Shown piece after piece: positions 31,782 through 41,306 of a stretch of 64,000 nucleotides of DNA. The stretch is from Bacteroidales bacterium. GTDB lineage: Bacteria; Bacteroidota; Bacteroidia; Bacteroidales; Paludibacteraceae. Made by a program: the position numbers and the translations under genes. Every line of letters begins with the position of its first letter. Positions within the stretch are counted from its first letter, which is position 1. The stretch covers positions 1-64,000 of the forward strand of contig JALFZG010000053.1 in NCBI GenBank assembly GCA_022784645.1, written 5' to 3'. The notes under the pieces are model-generated. The model was not told the origin of the DNA. It did not search any database and was given only the letters and a program-made list of their open reading frames with translations.

Positions 31782-33917
31782 TTATAGATAGTCGCCGCGC
31801 AGACGTTTGGGTAGTTGGGCGTGAATGGCAAATAATTCGGGATTGCTGCGAATATAGCGTGCTACTATTTGGAGGATATCTTCTCCCCATGCCTCGTATT
31901 TCTTCTTGCCAAACTTAGGAATCTTCATCAGCTCGGTTTTCCTGAGCGGCAGTCGTTTGCAAATTTCGATGATATGTGTCTTGGTTGCGATGCTCCAGGG
32001 CTCGATGTCGGCCTCTGTGGCAATCTGCTTTCTTCTGGCCATGAGCATTCTGAAGAGTGTAGGATTCGGAATATCTTCCTCGGTTGTTTGCTCAGGGTTG
32101 GCAGAAATATACACCTTGGGAATGGTGAAGTGCTGTCGCTCTTTCTGATAATTGCGGATGGATGGTTCTTTGGCCATGCGTTGCATCAAATAGAGCAACC
32201 GTGAGAGGTCGGTATAGAGCACGTTAATCGCTTCCTCAAATTCCGTTCGCGATTCTTTATTTTCGGTTGTGCAGGGTGAGTGTCGCAGTTTGTCAATCAG
32301 TTCGCCTACCTTGGGCGCAAAATAATCCGAGGCGGCTTTCACTCTTGCAGGCAATGATTTATCTTGGGGCAACGCCTGCCCTTGCGATTCGGCATAGATA
32401 ATCTGACGAAGTTGATTCTGAAATGTCTCCGCTATTACTTGCAGCCCTTCCAATCCACCTTTTATTTGCAGGAGGAAATCAGCAGTGGGCGCTGAATAGG
32501 CAGCCTCTTTAGAGCTGATGGCGCGGAGTTGGTCGGCTCGGCGAATGTGGTCGCGGAAATCGAAGATCGACGTAAGAATCTGCGTCAGGTAATCGGTTTG
32601 GGCGGTTGGCAATGCCTTCTCTACTGCAGGCTGTTCGGGTTGTGTCTCCACATAATGCAGCACTTCTTGCGCGTTAGAGAGCGCGTGCTCCGGAATACGG
32701 CTGAGCAGGATGATGCCTTCGAGCGTTCGGCAGCGAGAGAGCGCAACATACACTTGTCCGGCAGCAAACGCATCGGCTGCATCGATCACCACGTTGTCAA
32801 ACGTCAACCCCTGCGACTTATGTATCGTGATAGCCCATGCCAATCGTAGGGGCATCTGCGTAAACGACCCTACGCGAACGGCATTCACTGTCTCGACCGT
32901 GTTGCCTGCCTCATAGCGCAGATTCTGCCATTCTTCGGGCGTTACTTCTATCGTCTGATCTTCGCATGCTACGGTGATGCAATCCTCATCCAAGGCGGTC
33001 ACTATGCCCAATTTGCCATTGTAATAGCGCTTTTCTGGCGAACTGTCGTTTTTAACGAACATCACCCGTGCCCCCACTTTGAGTGTCAATTCCGCATCGT
33101 TGGGAAACATTGACTCGGGGAATGTGCCCTCTATCGAGGCTTGGTAAGTACGGGCTTCCGAAGGCAATTTGGCAAGGCCGCGTTCGTTGATTTGGTCCAC
33201 TTTCTGATTGTGAGTGGAGAGGATAATATGAAAATCGTCTTCGGTTTGTACGTAATCGGGCTGATATCGCGTGTTGAGCAGGTTGCGCGAAGCCGCCGAG
33301 AGCTGATTATTGCGCACCTGATTGAGGATATCGATAAATTGCTGATTGTCTTGGCGGAAGATATGGTCGAGCTCGATATACACGGGCGCTATCTCCTGAA
33401 ACACACGCGCTTGGAAGAAATATGGCCCCTGATAATACTCCCGGAGGATATCCCACTCCTGCTGCCGAGCTACTGGCGAGAGTTGAAAAAGGTCGCCAAT
33501 AAAGAGCATCTGCACTCCGCCAAAAGGCGTATTGCGGTGGCGGTAATGACGGAGAATGGCATCAATGGCATCGAGCAAATCGGCTCGCACCATGGAAATC
33601 TCGTCAATCACGAGCAGCTCCAGATTGCGAAGCACTTGAATTTTCTGCTTGCGCATCTGCATCTCTTGAAACAGCGCGCGTCGTGCTTCTTGCGTAGGGA
33701 GAAAGAGCTGGGGCGGAATCTGAAAAAAAGAATGGATAGTCGCTCCACCTGCATTGATTGCCGCTACACCAGTAGGCGCCACTACGGCCATCTGCTTGAG
33801 TGATTCATCATGGAGATTACGCAAGAACGTGGTTTTGCCTGTGCCGGCTTTGCCGGTGAGAAAAACGCAACGAGAGGTGTAGCGTACGTAAGAAGATGCG
33901 AGTTGATAATTATCCAT
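31782..33917 (-). CDS. PIF1-like superfamily 1B helicase with C-terminal HRDC/HTH_40-like domain
   Basis: 711 residues. Helicase motifs in order: I GKAGTGKTT (about 22), Ia VAPTGVAAINAGG, II VIDEISMV (about 100), III FGGVQMLFIGDLFQLSPV, then HIFRQD, and the C-terminal AITIHKSQGLTFDNVVIDA and YVALSRC motifs. The last 90 residues (IEICKRLPLRKTELMKIPKFGKKKYEAWGEDIL) form an HRDC-like or HTH_40 domain. PIF1-type enzymes unwind DNA 5' to 3' and remove G-quadruplexes or help replication. It follows the MATE gene by 3 bp. Confidence 0.9.
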   Translation of the reverse strand: MDNYQLASSYVRYTSRCVFLTGKAGTGKTTFLRNLHDESLKQMAVVAPTGVAAINAGGATIHSFFQIPPQLFLPTQEARRALFQEMQMRKQKIQVLRNLELLVIDEISMVRADLLDAIDAILRHYRHRNTPFGGVQMLFIGDLFQLSPVARQQEWDILREYYQGPYFFQARVFQEIAPVYIELDHIFRQDNQQFIDILNQVRNNQLSAASRNLLNTRYQPDYVQTEDDFHIILSTHNQKVDQINERGLAKLPSEARTYQASIEGTFPESMFPNDAELTLKVGARVMFVKNDSSPEKRYYNGKLGIVTALDEDCITVACEDQTIEVTPEEWQNLRYEAGNTVETVNAVRVGSFTQMPLRLAWAITIHKSQGLTFDNVVIDAADAFAAGQVYVALSRCRTLEGIILLSRIPEHALSNAQEVLHYVETQPEQPAVEKALPTAQTDYLTQILTSIFDFRDHIRRADQLRAISSKEAAYSAPTADFLLQIKGGLEGLQVIAETFQNQLRQIIYAESQGQALPQDKSLPARVKAASDYFAPKVGELIDKLRHSPCTTENKESRTEFEEAINVLYTDLSRLLYLMQRMAKEPSIRNYQKERQHFTIPKVYISANPEQTTEEDIPNPTLFRMLMARRKQIATEADIEPWSIATKTHIIEICKRLPLRKTELMKIPKFGKKKYEAWGEDILQIVARYIRSNPELFAIHAQLPKRLRGDYL

Positions 33918-33920
33918 ATC

Positions 33921-35267
33921 TTACAATATTGTATGTTGTTTAGAGAATGCCATTTTCGGCCACCTTGCCGTAAGATAGATGGTGCGCACGAGCAGGTGCA
34001 TGAAATAGCCGAGATAGAGCGCTTGAATGCCGATAAGGGTATAGCTGCTAATGTAGGAAGCAACGAATGCTGCGGCAGCCCAAAGCATGCAGTTGCGCAC
34101 CGATAAGCCGTCGGTGGCGCCAATATAAACGCCATCCCACATAAACGCGAGGGCCGAAACCAAGGGCATCAGCGCGAGCCATATATAATAAGGTGTAGCC
34201 GCATGGCGGAGAGCTGCATCGGTGGTCATCATGCCTACCAACCAGTCGGCACCGCCATAGTAGAAAGCCGAAAACAGCAATCCGATGCCTATTGCCCAAA
34301 CAAACAGCACGCCTACCACCTTATCCACCTCTGCGTTTCTCGACCAACCGCCCTCTTGCTTGGCGCCCAACTTGCCGGCCAACGCCTCGCCTGCATACGC
34401 AAAGCCATCGATGAAATAGGAGAAGAGCATGAAGAATTTCATGAGAATATTGCTCACCGCCAACTCTTCATCTCCATACAAAGAAGCGATATACGTATAG
34501 CCTACATACACCACCATGAATCCGAGCGAGCGCTCAAAAAGGCGGATGTTGAGGGCAAAAAACGAGCGGTTGGGGAGGTAGTCTTTGAGTTTGCTCCATG
34601 CCGTTTGCGCGAGTAGCTTGCGGTACTTTATCGCGAGGATGAGCCCAGCCGTAAGCAGGCCGGTATATTGAGCAATCAGCGTACCCAATGCCACACCTTT
34701 GATGGGGTTGTCGGCAAGATAAAGCACAGCAAGTAATGAAGCCACCATATTCACTACATTGACCACGATATCCGTAATCATCGGCGCTACGGTATTTTGC
34801 ATACCGATGAACCACCCTTTAAGTGCCATGAGTGCGAGGGTAGCGGGCGCAGCCCAAATACGCACATAGAAATAGTCTCGCGCAAAGGCCGCCACCTCAT
34901 CGGAGCATGGCACACACCATAGCACGATGGTTACAAACAGCCATTGCAATAACCAGATGCCGGCTGCTGCTATGAAAGCAGTAAGGACCGACTGCCTGAG
35001 TAGTCGTACGGTTTCCTCGTGGTCGCCTCGTCCGACAGCTTGAGCGGTGAGCCCCGAAGTACCCACGCGCAAGAAACCGAAGTTCCAATACAGCAGGTCA
35101 AAGAGCATGGTGCCGATGGCTATTCCGCCCACAGCTGCTGCATCGGATATATGTCCGAGGATGGCTACGTCCACTATCCCCACGAGCGGGATGGTGATAT
35201 TAGCCAAAATGCTCGGTACCGCCAATTGCAGCACCGAGCGATTATATGAAGCGTATTGAGATATCAT
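33921..35267 (-). CDS. MATE family efflux transporter, DinF-like
   Basis: 448 residues with twelve helices. The first span reads LQLAVPSILANITIPLVGIVDVAILGH, typical of the DinF/NorM branch, followed by GISAAAxVGG-like VGGIAIGTMLFDLLYWNFGFLRVGTSGLTAQ. Later segments LKGWFIGMQNTVAPM and FFMLFSYFIDGFAYAGEALAG also fit. It exports unknown organic cations or metabolites. Its start shares one base with the phosphoglucomutase stop, and it is followed at once by the helicase gene. Confidence 0.88.
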   Translation of the reverse strand: MISQYASYNRSVLQLAVPSILANITIPLVGIVDVAILGHISDAAAVGGIAIGTMLFDLLYWNFGFLRVGTSGLTAQAVGRGDHEETVRLLRQSVLTAFIAAAGIWLLQWLFVTIVLWCVPCSDEVAAFARDYFYVRIWAAPATLALMALKGWFIGMQNTVAPMITDIVVNVVNMVASLLAVLYLADNPIKGVALGTLIAQYTGLLTAGLILAIKYRKLLAQTAWSKLKDYLPNRSFFALNIRLFERSLGFMVVYVGYTYIASLYGDEELAVSNILMKFFMLFSYFIDGFAYAGEALAGKLGAKQEGGWSRNAEVDKVVGVLFVWAIGIGLLFSAFYYGGADWLVGMMTTDAALRHAATPYYIWLALMPLVSALAFMWDGVYIGATDGLSVRNCMLWAAAAFVASYISSYTLIGIQALYLGYFMHLLVRTIYLTARWPKMAFSKQHTIL

Positions 35268-37024
35268 TACAGACCGAGGTCCTTCTTGATAAGCGCTACG
35301 ATAGCGTCTGCCTTGGCGTTGAACGGATCGTAGTCAGCTGCACCGGTGAAGCCTTCTACCGGCACCTCGATGTAGAACTTAATCTTAGGCTCGGTGCCCG
35401 ACGGACGAACCGATACCTTCAAGCCGCTCTCGGTAAACCACTGCAGCACGTTGGAAGTAGCCGGCATCTGAAGCGGTTTCTCGCCTTCGGCCGTGATCTG
35501 ACGGAGCGTCTGATAATCCTTGATGAGCACCACCTTGGAGCCTGCAATCTGCTTGGGAGCATGCTCGCGGAAGTTCTTCATCATTGCCTGAATCTCCTCT
35601 GCGCCACTCTTGCCCGGACGAACCACATTGATGGTCGTTTCCTTCTGGAAACCATACTCCTTATATATATTCATAAGGAGCTCATAGAGCGTCATGCCGT
35701 TCTCCTTAGCGTAAGCAGCAATCTCGCAGATGAGGCAGATAGATGCTGGTGAATCCTTGTCGCGCACTTTGTCAAACGGCAGGAAACCAAACGACTCCTC
35801 GCCGCCGCCGATATAGTTCATCTTGCCTTCTTCCTCGCGAATGCGGTAAGCAATCCACTTGAAGCCAGTGTATTCGTCGAAGAGGGTAACGTTGTTTTTC
35901 TTGGCAATCTTAGCAATAAGCTCGCTCGTTACGATGGTCTTTACGAGGAAGTCGTTGTCTTTGAGTTGCCCCAATTTCTTCTTGTTGGCAATGATATACC
36001 AAGAGAACATCATAGCGGTCTGATTACCGTTGATGATTACCCATTCGCCCTTGTCGTTGCGGCATACGATAGCCAGACGGTCAGCGTCGGGGTCGGATGC
36101 AATCACGAGGTCGGCATTGAGGCGGGTGCCGAGGTTCATACCCATCGTCATCGCTTCGGAATTCTCCGGGTTAGGCGAAACGACTGTCGGGAAATTGCCA
36201 TCGATAACCATCTGCTCGGGTACTACGTGGATATTCTGGAAGCCCCAGCTGCGGAGTGCTTCGGGAATGATCACGCGACCGGTGCCGTGGAGCGGGGTGT
36301 AAACGATATTCAGGTCGGCCTGCTTCTTGATGACTTCTTCGTCAATCATCACCGTCTTCACTGCTTGCAGATAATCCCAGTCCATCTCACCGCCGATGGT
36401 GATGATGAGTTCGGGGTTCTGACCGAACTTCACGTCAGCCATCTGCACTTTGTTCACCTCGTTGATGATGCCGGTGTCGTGCGGAGAGAGCACCTGACTG
36501 CCGTCTTCCCAATATGCTTTGTAGCCGTTGTATTCTTTGGGGTTATGCGATGCGGTCACGTTTACGCCACCCTGCGCTTTGAGCTGACGGATAGCAAACG
36601 ACACCTCAGGCGTAGGACGAAGGCTCTCGAAGAGATAAACCTTGATGCCGTTGGAGGCAAACACATCAGCTACGGTCTCAGCAAACAAACGGCCGTTGTT
36701 GCGGCAGTCATGACCAACCACTACTGCCACCTGGTCGTTTTGCAGGTTCTCGAAACCACCCTCGCGCTGCACTTTCAGCAGGTAGTTGGCAAACCCTTGC
36801 GTGGCCATGGCTACTACGTATTTGTTCATTCTGTTGGTACCCACGCCCATGATTCCGCGGAGGCCACCCGTTCCAAATTCAAGATCGCGATAGAAAGCCT
36901 CTACGAGCGGAGTCTTGTCGTCTGCTTCCATCATTGCTTTTACCTCTGCCTGCGTCTGAGCATCGTAGAGGTCGCCAAGCCAAAGTTGCGCTTTCGCCAT
37001 TACGGCATCTAATTCATTGTTCAT
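35267..37024 (-). CDS. Phospho-sugar mutase (phosphoglucomutase/phosphomannomutase)
   Basis: 585 residues from ATG 37024, the long form typical of PgcA-type enzymes. Active-site phosphoserine loop NVTASHNPKEYNGYK near residue 142, metal loop VIASDPDADRLAIV near residue 300, sugar loop GGGEESFGF near residue 405, and phosphate loop RPSGTEPKIKFYIEV near residue 540. It interconverts hexose 1- and 6-phosphates for glycogen and surface sugar synthesis. Own promoter at 37066-37097, then MATE and helicase genes downstream. Confidence 0.93.
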   Translation of the reverse strand: MNNELDAVMAKAQLWLGDLYDAQTQAEVKAMMEADDKTPLVEAFYRDLEFGTGGLRGIMGVGTNRMNKYVVAMATQGFANYLLKVQREGGFENLQNDQVAVVVGHDCRNNGRLFAETVADVFASNGIKVYLFESLRPTPEVSFAIRQLKAQGGVNVTASHNPKEYNGYKAYWEDGSQVLSPHDTGIINEVNKVQMADVKFGQNPELIITIGGEMDWDYLQAVKTVMIDEEVIKKQADLNIVYTPLHGTGRVIIPEALRSWGFQNIHVVPEQMVIDGNFPTVVSPNPENSEAMTMGMNLGTRLNADLVIASDPDADRLAIVCRNDKGEWVIINGNQTAMMFSWYIIANKKKLGQLKDNDFLVKTIVTSELIAKIAKKNNVTLFDEYTGFKWIAYRIREEEGKMNYIGGGEESFGFLPFDKVRDKDSPASICLICEIAAYAKENGMTLYELLMNIYKEYGFQKETTINVVRPGKSGAEEIQAMMKNFREHAPKQIAGSKVVLIKDYQTLRQITAEGEKPLQMPATSNVLQWFTESGLKVSVRPSGTEPKIKFYIEVPVEGFTGAADYDPFNAKADAIVALIKKDLGL

Positions 37025-37065
37025 GATAGTATAGTTTTTGAGATTAATGATTTTCAAATGGTCTG

Positions 37066-37097
37066 CAAAATTACAAAATAATTTTGGAATATGCAAA
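37066..37097 (-). promoter_or_regulatory. Promoter for the phospho-sugar mutase gene
   Basis: -7 TAATTTTG (plus CAAAATTA 37066-37073), 20 bp, -33 TTTG (plus CAAA 37094-37097). Confidence 0.75.
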
Positions 37098-37119
37098 AAA
37101 AAGTGCAATTTTTCTGAGA

Positions 37120-38592
37120 TTACTGCTGATAGTCGCCCTCGTCGTACTTCTGGAAGAGGAAATCGTTGTAGGGATAACGCTGAATATGTATCTCTTTGAC
37201 GCGCTCATAGATGAGTGCTCGGAGCGCCTCCACGTTCTCTTTCTGCTTAGCAGAAATGAAGATGCAATCGCGGCCCATCTTAGCCATCCACGTGCGCTCC
37301 AACTCTTCGAGCGAGTAGTTTTCTCGCCGCATGGGCGTGAGGTCGTCTTCGGCTTTGGGGGTGTACGTAAACGCGTCTATCTTATTGAAAACGAGGATTT
37401 CCGGCTTCGGCTCTTGATACGTGTGCACCTTGTATTTTTTGGTGTCGGCATTGGGGTCGTAGCCTGTGGGTTCGGCCTCTTTCTCTTTCTTCGAAACGGT
37501 CGTTTCTACGTCGCAAATCTCCTGAATAGTTTGCTCCACCACGTGGTATTGTTCCTCGAAATTGGAGTGGGAGATATCCACTACGTGGATAAGCAGGTCG
37601 GCTTCTCGCACTTCATCGAGGGTTGATTTAAAAGACTCCACGAGGTTGTGAGGCAGCTTGCGGATGAAGCCTACGGTATCGGATAAGAGAAACGGCAGGT
37701 TCTCTACCGTCACTTTCCGAACGGTAGTGTCGAGGGTAGCGAAGAGCTTGTTTTCTGCAAACACATCGGATTTGGAGAGGAGGTTCATCATCGTGGATTT
37801 GCCCACATTGGTGTAGCCCACGAGTGCTACCCGCACCATCTTCCCGCGGTTCTGCCGCTGGGTAGTCATTTGCCGGTCGATACGCTTGATTTCTTCGCGG
37901 AGGAGCGCAATACGATTCTTGATGAGTCGTTTGTCGGCCTCTATCTGCGTCTCGCCCGTACCACGGTTGGTGCCCCCACCGCCTCGCTGACGGTCAAGGT
38001 GACTCCACATACGCGTCAAGCGCGGGAGCATATATTCGAGTCGAGCCATCTCCACCTGTGTCTTGGCCGAAGCTGTCTGCGCACGTTGCTCGAAAATCTG
38101 CAAGATAAGCATCGTTCGGTCGATGATCTGTACGCCCATCTCGCGCTCGATATTGCGAATCTGCCGAGGCGACAACTCATCATCGAAAATCACCACGTCG
38201 ATATACGGCATCCGTTCTTTCTCTTCCTCCGTCATCGAGTCGGCAGCAGCGCGCCCTTTGCGATGGAGCAAGGCCGCTTCTTCAGCGGAATGGGCACCCG
38301 CTTCGGCTGCTTCCTTAGCCGTAGCCGGCCGATACAAGCGGTTGCGCTCTTCTATCCATTGCTTGATTTCCTGCAGTTTGCCCTCGCCCACATACGTGTT
38401 CGAATTGGGCATATCCAACCGCTGCACAAACCGCTTCACAGGAATGATTTTGTTGGTATCAGAGAGAAACGCGAGTTCGTCGAGATACTCTTTCGTGCGC
38501 TCTTCCGGCTGCTGCGGAGTGATTACGCCTACAAGCACGGCATGCGCTTGGTAGGGCTTGATTTCTATGAGTTTATCTTTCTTTTCTGCCAT
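37120..38592 (-). CDS. hflX: Ribosome-associated GTPase HflX
   Basis: 490 residues. N-terminal HflX domain with VGEGKLQEIK and VVIFDDELSPRQIRNIE, the glycine-rich GGGGTNRGTGETQIEADKR linker, and a G domain: G1 GYTNVGKST near 263, G3 DTVGFIRKLP, G4 NKID, G5 SAKQ. HflX splits stalled 70S ribosomes. Two insertions stand out: an Ala/Glu-rich one at about 82-128 and a charged one in the G domain at about 365-398, which make it longer than usual. It lies 46 bp downstream of polA. Confidence 0.94.
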   Translation of the reverse strand: MAEKKDKLIEIKPYQAHAVLVGVITPQQPEERTKEYLDELAFLSDTNKIIPVKRFVQRLDMPNSNTYVGEGKLQEIKQWIEERNRLYRPATAKEAAEAGAHSAEEAALLHRKGRAAADSMTEEEKERMPYIDVVIFDDELSPRQIRNIEREMGVQIIDRTMLILQIFEQRAQTASAKTQVEMARLEYMLPRLTRMWSHLDRQRGGGGTNRGTGETQIEADKRLIKNRIALLREEIKRIDRQMTTQRQNRGKMVRVALVGYTNVGKSTMMNLLSKSDVFAENKLFATLDTTVRKVTVENLPFLLSDTVGFIRKLPHNLVESFKSTLDEVREADLLIHVVDISHSNFEEQYHVVEQTIQEICDVETTVSKKEKEAEPTGYDPNADTKKYKVHTYQEPKPEILVFNKIDAFTYTPKAEDDLTPMRRENYSLEELERTWMAKMGRDCIFISAKQKENVEALRALIYERVKEIHIQRYPYNDFLFQKYDEGDYQQ

Positions 38593-38638
38593 GTAATAAA
38601 TGTCTTTTATGTTGGGGAAAATGGTAAAAATCCCACCT

Positions 38639-41083
38639 TTAATGTGCGGTCAACCAGTTTTTGCCAACGCCACACTCCGCAATCAGCGGCACGCGCAACG
38701 TCATCACTTGCTCCATCGAGCCGACCACAATCTCGCGCAGGCGTTCCACCTCGTTTTCGGGGCAGTTAAAATTGAGTTCGTCGTGCACTTGCATGATCAT
38801 CTCCGCCTTGAGTCCGGCTTCCTCGATGCGTTGTGCAATCCTCACCATCGCCATCTTGATGATGTCGGCCGCCGTACCTTGGATGGGGGCGTTGACGGCA
38901 TTGCGCTCCGCAAACGAACGCACGGTGGCGTTGTGCGAATGGATATCGGGCAGGTATCGCTTGCGGCCGAAAGCCGTAATGGCATATCCCATCTCGCGCA
39001 CCCGCTGTTTTTGCTCCTCAATATATCGCGCTACGCCCGGGAAGGCTGCGAAGTAGTCGTCAATCAGCTGTTTGGCTTCCGTTCGCGGGCAGTCCAACTG
39101 CTGCGATAAACCAAAAGCAGAGATGCCGTAGATGATGCCGAAATTGGCTGTTTTGGCGCGCCGGCGTTGGTCTTTGCTCACCGCCTCTATGGGTATACCG
39201 AAGATTTTGGCAGCTGTAGCGGCATGGATATCCTGCCCCTCGCAGAAGGCTTGAATCATGTGTTCATCGCCGGAGAAATGCGCCATCAGTCGGAGCTCGA
39301 TCTGCGAATAATCGGCCGAGAGGAAAAGGCAACCGGGGTCGGGCACCACCGCCTCACGAATGAGCTTGCCTCGTTCGCTTCGGATGGGCAGATTCTGCAG
39401 GTTGGGGTTCGACGACGACAATCGTCCGGTAGCCGTTACCGCCTGATTATACGTGGTATGTATCTTGCCCGTTTGGGGGTTGATCAGGAGCGGAAGGGCG
39501 TCGATATACGTAGAAAGCAGTTTCTTCAGCTCGCGGTATTCGAGGATCATCCCTACGATGGGGTGTTTGCTTTTTAATGCAACGAGCACCTCCTCGGAGG
39601 TGACGTACTGCCCCGACTTCGTTTTCTTGGCTTTGGCATCGAGTTGGAGCACATCAAACAGCAGTTCGCCAATCTGCTTGGGCGAAGAAATATTGAGCGC
39701 CATTGCGCGTGCTTCACCCATCACCTTCGCTGCCTCCTGCTGGATAGCGCGTTCAATCTCGAGCAGTTCACCATGCATCTCGTTGGATGCTTTTTTGAGA
39801 ATGGCGGTATCAAAACGTACGCCACTCTGCTCCATCTTGCGCAGGATAGGTGCGAGCGGAAGCTCCACGTCGGTGTAGAGTTTATATAGCTCAGGCGACT
39901 GCTGCAGCTCGGCCGTCAGCTTCGGGAGCAGCTCCTCCGGCCCTACACGATAGATGCTGCAGAGGTAGTCGATATCGTGCGCCATCTCCGGCTGAAGCAG
40001 GTAATGCGCCAGCGTGATGGCTGTGGTTTCTTCTTCCGTCAGTTGGGGATTTTCTTCGTTGCCGAAAACGGCAGTTGCAGGAGCAAACGCACTATCGCCA
40101 AACAAATCCAACTGCCCGTCAGACGCTTTGGCTTTCTTGGCGGCTTTGCTCGTTTCTTCTGCCCGAACATTTCCTTGGGCGGCTTGTCCAACCACTTGTC
40201 CGGCTGACGGAGAGCCTGTCTTCTGCTCAAATTGTTTCAGCAAACTGCGGAATTCGAGCTCTGTGTAGATGGCTCTAAGTTGCTCTAAATCAGGCGCTTC
40301 GGCTATCAGCTCATTGGCGTCAAACGCAATCGGCACATCCTGCCTGATGGTAGCAAGGAACTTCGAAAAACGGATGTCCTCTGCCTGACTCTCCACTTTC
40401 TGCTTGAGCGCTCCTTTGAGTTCCTCGGTATGCGCCAGCAAGTTCTCGATATTGCCGAACTGCCGAATGAGCTGTACCGCAGTCTTCTCGCCCACGCCCT
40501 TGCAGCCGGGGATATTATCGGAGGCATCGCCCATCAGTCCGAGTAAGTCAATCACCTGCTCTGTGCGCTCGATACCGTATTTCTCGCACACCTCTGCCGG
40601 CCCCATCTCCTCGAACCCGCCCGTGTGGCGCGGACGATACATATGGGCATGCTCCGTCACCAGTTGGCCGTAGTCTTTGTCGGGAGTGGCCATCAGCACA
40701 TCAAACCCTTCCGCTTCGGCTTTGCGAGCCAACGTGCCAATCACATCATCGGCCTCAAAACCCGCCACTTCAAGCACGGGAATACGCATCGCTTGGAGGA
40801 TGGTTTTTATGATCGGTACAGCCTTGCGAATATCCTCGGGCGTCTCTTGGCGTTGCGCTTTGTAAGCCTCAAATGCTTCATGTCGAAACGTGCCGCCGTG
40901 GGGGTCGAACGCCACACCTATATGCGTGGGATTCACCTTTTTCTTAAGGTCTTCAAGCGTGATGCAGAAACCGTACACAGCCGACATGTTTTCGCCCTTC
41001 GAATTGATGCGAGGAGAGCGAATAAACGCGTAGTATGCACGGAAAATCATCGCGTAAGCGTCTATGAGTAGCAGTTTTTTCAT
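38639..41083 (-). CDS. polA: DNA polymerase I lacking a 3'-5' exonuclease domain
   Basis: 814 residues. The 5'-3' exonuclease (1-285) is complete, with LLIDAYAMIFRAYYAF, AGFEADDVIGTLA and GLMGDASDNIPG. The polymerase (about 400-814) keeps motif A DYSQIELRLMAH, motif B RRRAKTANFGIIYG and motif C QVHDEL. Between them, where other Bacteroidales carry about 190 residues of proofreading domain, only about 60 linker residues and a scrap, LAHYLLQPEMAHDIDYL (358-374), remain. The DxE, the middle Asp and the YxxD motif are absent. The linker contains QLDLF (324-328), a sliding-clamp-binding pentapeptide. Own promoter at 41107-41138. Confidence 0.95.
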   Translation of the reverse strand: MKKLLLIDAYAMIFRAYYAFIRSPRINSKGENMSAVYGFCITLEDLKKKVNPTHIGVAFDPHGGTFRHEAFEAYKAQRQETPEDIRKAVPIIKTILQAMRIPVLEVAGFEADDVIGTLARKAEAEGFDVLMATPDKDYGQLVTEHAHMYRPRHTGGFEEMGPAEVCEKYGIERTEQVIDLLGLMGDASDNIPGCKGVGEKTAVQLIRQFGNIENLLAHTEELKGALKQKVESQAEDIRFSKFLATIRQDVPIAFDANELIAEAPDLEQLRAIYTELEFRSLLKQFEQKTGSPSAGQVVGQAAQGNVRAEETSKAAKKAKASDGQLDLFGDSAFAPATAVFGNEENPQLTEEETTAITLAHYLLQPEMAHDIDYLCSIYRVGPEELLPKLTAELQQSPELYKLYTDVELPLAPILRKMEQSGVRFDTAILKKASNEMHGELLEIERAIQQEAAKVMGEARAMALNISSPKQIGELLFDVLQLDAKAKKTKSGQYVTSEEVLVALKSKHPIVGMILEYRELKKLLSTYIDALPLLINPQTGKIHTTYNQAVTATGRLSSSNPNLQNLPIRSERGKLIREAVVPDPGCLFLSADYSQIELRLMAHFSGDEHMIQAFCEGQDIHAATAAKIFGIPIEAVSKDQRRRAKTANFGIIYGISAFGLSQQLDCPRTEAKQLIDDYFAAFPGVARYIEEQKQRVREMGYAITAFGRKRYLPDIHSHNATVRSFAERNAVNAPIQGTAADIIKMAMVRIAQRIEEAGLKAEMIMQVHDELNFNCPENEVERLREIVVGSMEQVMTLRVPLIAECGVGKNWLTAH

Positions 41084-41106
41084 TGGCGGTTATCCATTTT
41101 TCGCTG

Positions 41107-41138
41107 CAAAGATACATTTTTTTTTTCAATTGAGCAAA
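41107..41138 (-). promoter_or_regulatory. polA promoter
   Basis: -7 TATCTTTG (plus CAAAGATA 41107-41114), 20 bp, -33 TTTG (plus CAAA 41135-41138). It is divergent from the ung promoter, with the two -33 boxes 15 bp apart. Confidence 0.75.
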
Positions 41139-41153
41139 AAAAACGCCAATCTT

Positions 41154-41184
41154 TTTGATATTTTCAAAAAAAGTACTACCTTTG
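41154..41184 (+). promoter_or_regulatory. ung promoter
   Basis: -33 TTTG 41154-41157, 19 bp, -7 TACCTTTG 41177-41184; RNA start expected near 41191. Confidence 0.75.
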
Positions 41185-41204
41185 CGGCAATTTTTGAATT
41201 ATTT

Positions 41205-41280
41205 AGGTGGGTTAGCAAATTAGCTGTTTACCCACAATAATGAATAATTTTTCTTAAGTGGGAATTTTTAGAACCCACCT
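41205..41280 (+). promoter_or_regulatory. ung leader with four mutually pairing segments
   Basis: Four short segments can pair in two ways: A AGGTGGGTT (41205-41213), B ACCCAC (41230-41235), C GTGGG (41258-41262), D AACCCACCT (41272-41280). A with D (9 bp) plus B with C is one fold; A with B plus C with D is the other. D ends 26 nt before the ung ATG. The arrangement is like an attenuator or riboswitch, but it could be chance repetition of one word. Confidence 0.45.
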
Positions 41281-41306
41281 TTAGAACACAACCCAATTTA
41301 AATCCA

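Noticed and set aside
35966-37012. 348-codon open frame on the plus strand
   Set aside because: Antisense to the phospho-sugar mutase; no promoter, no domain pattern.
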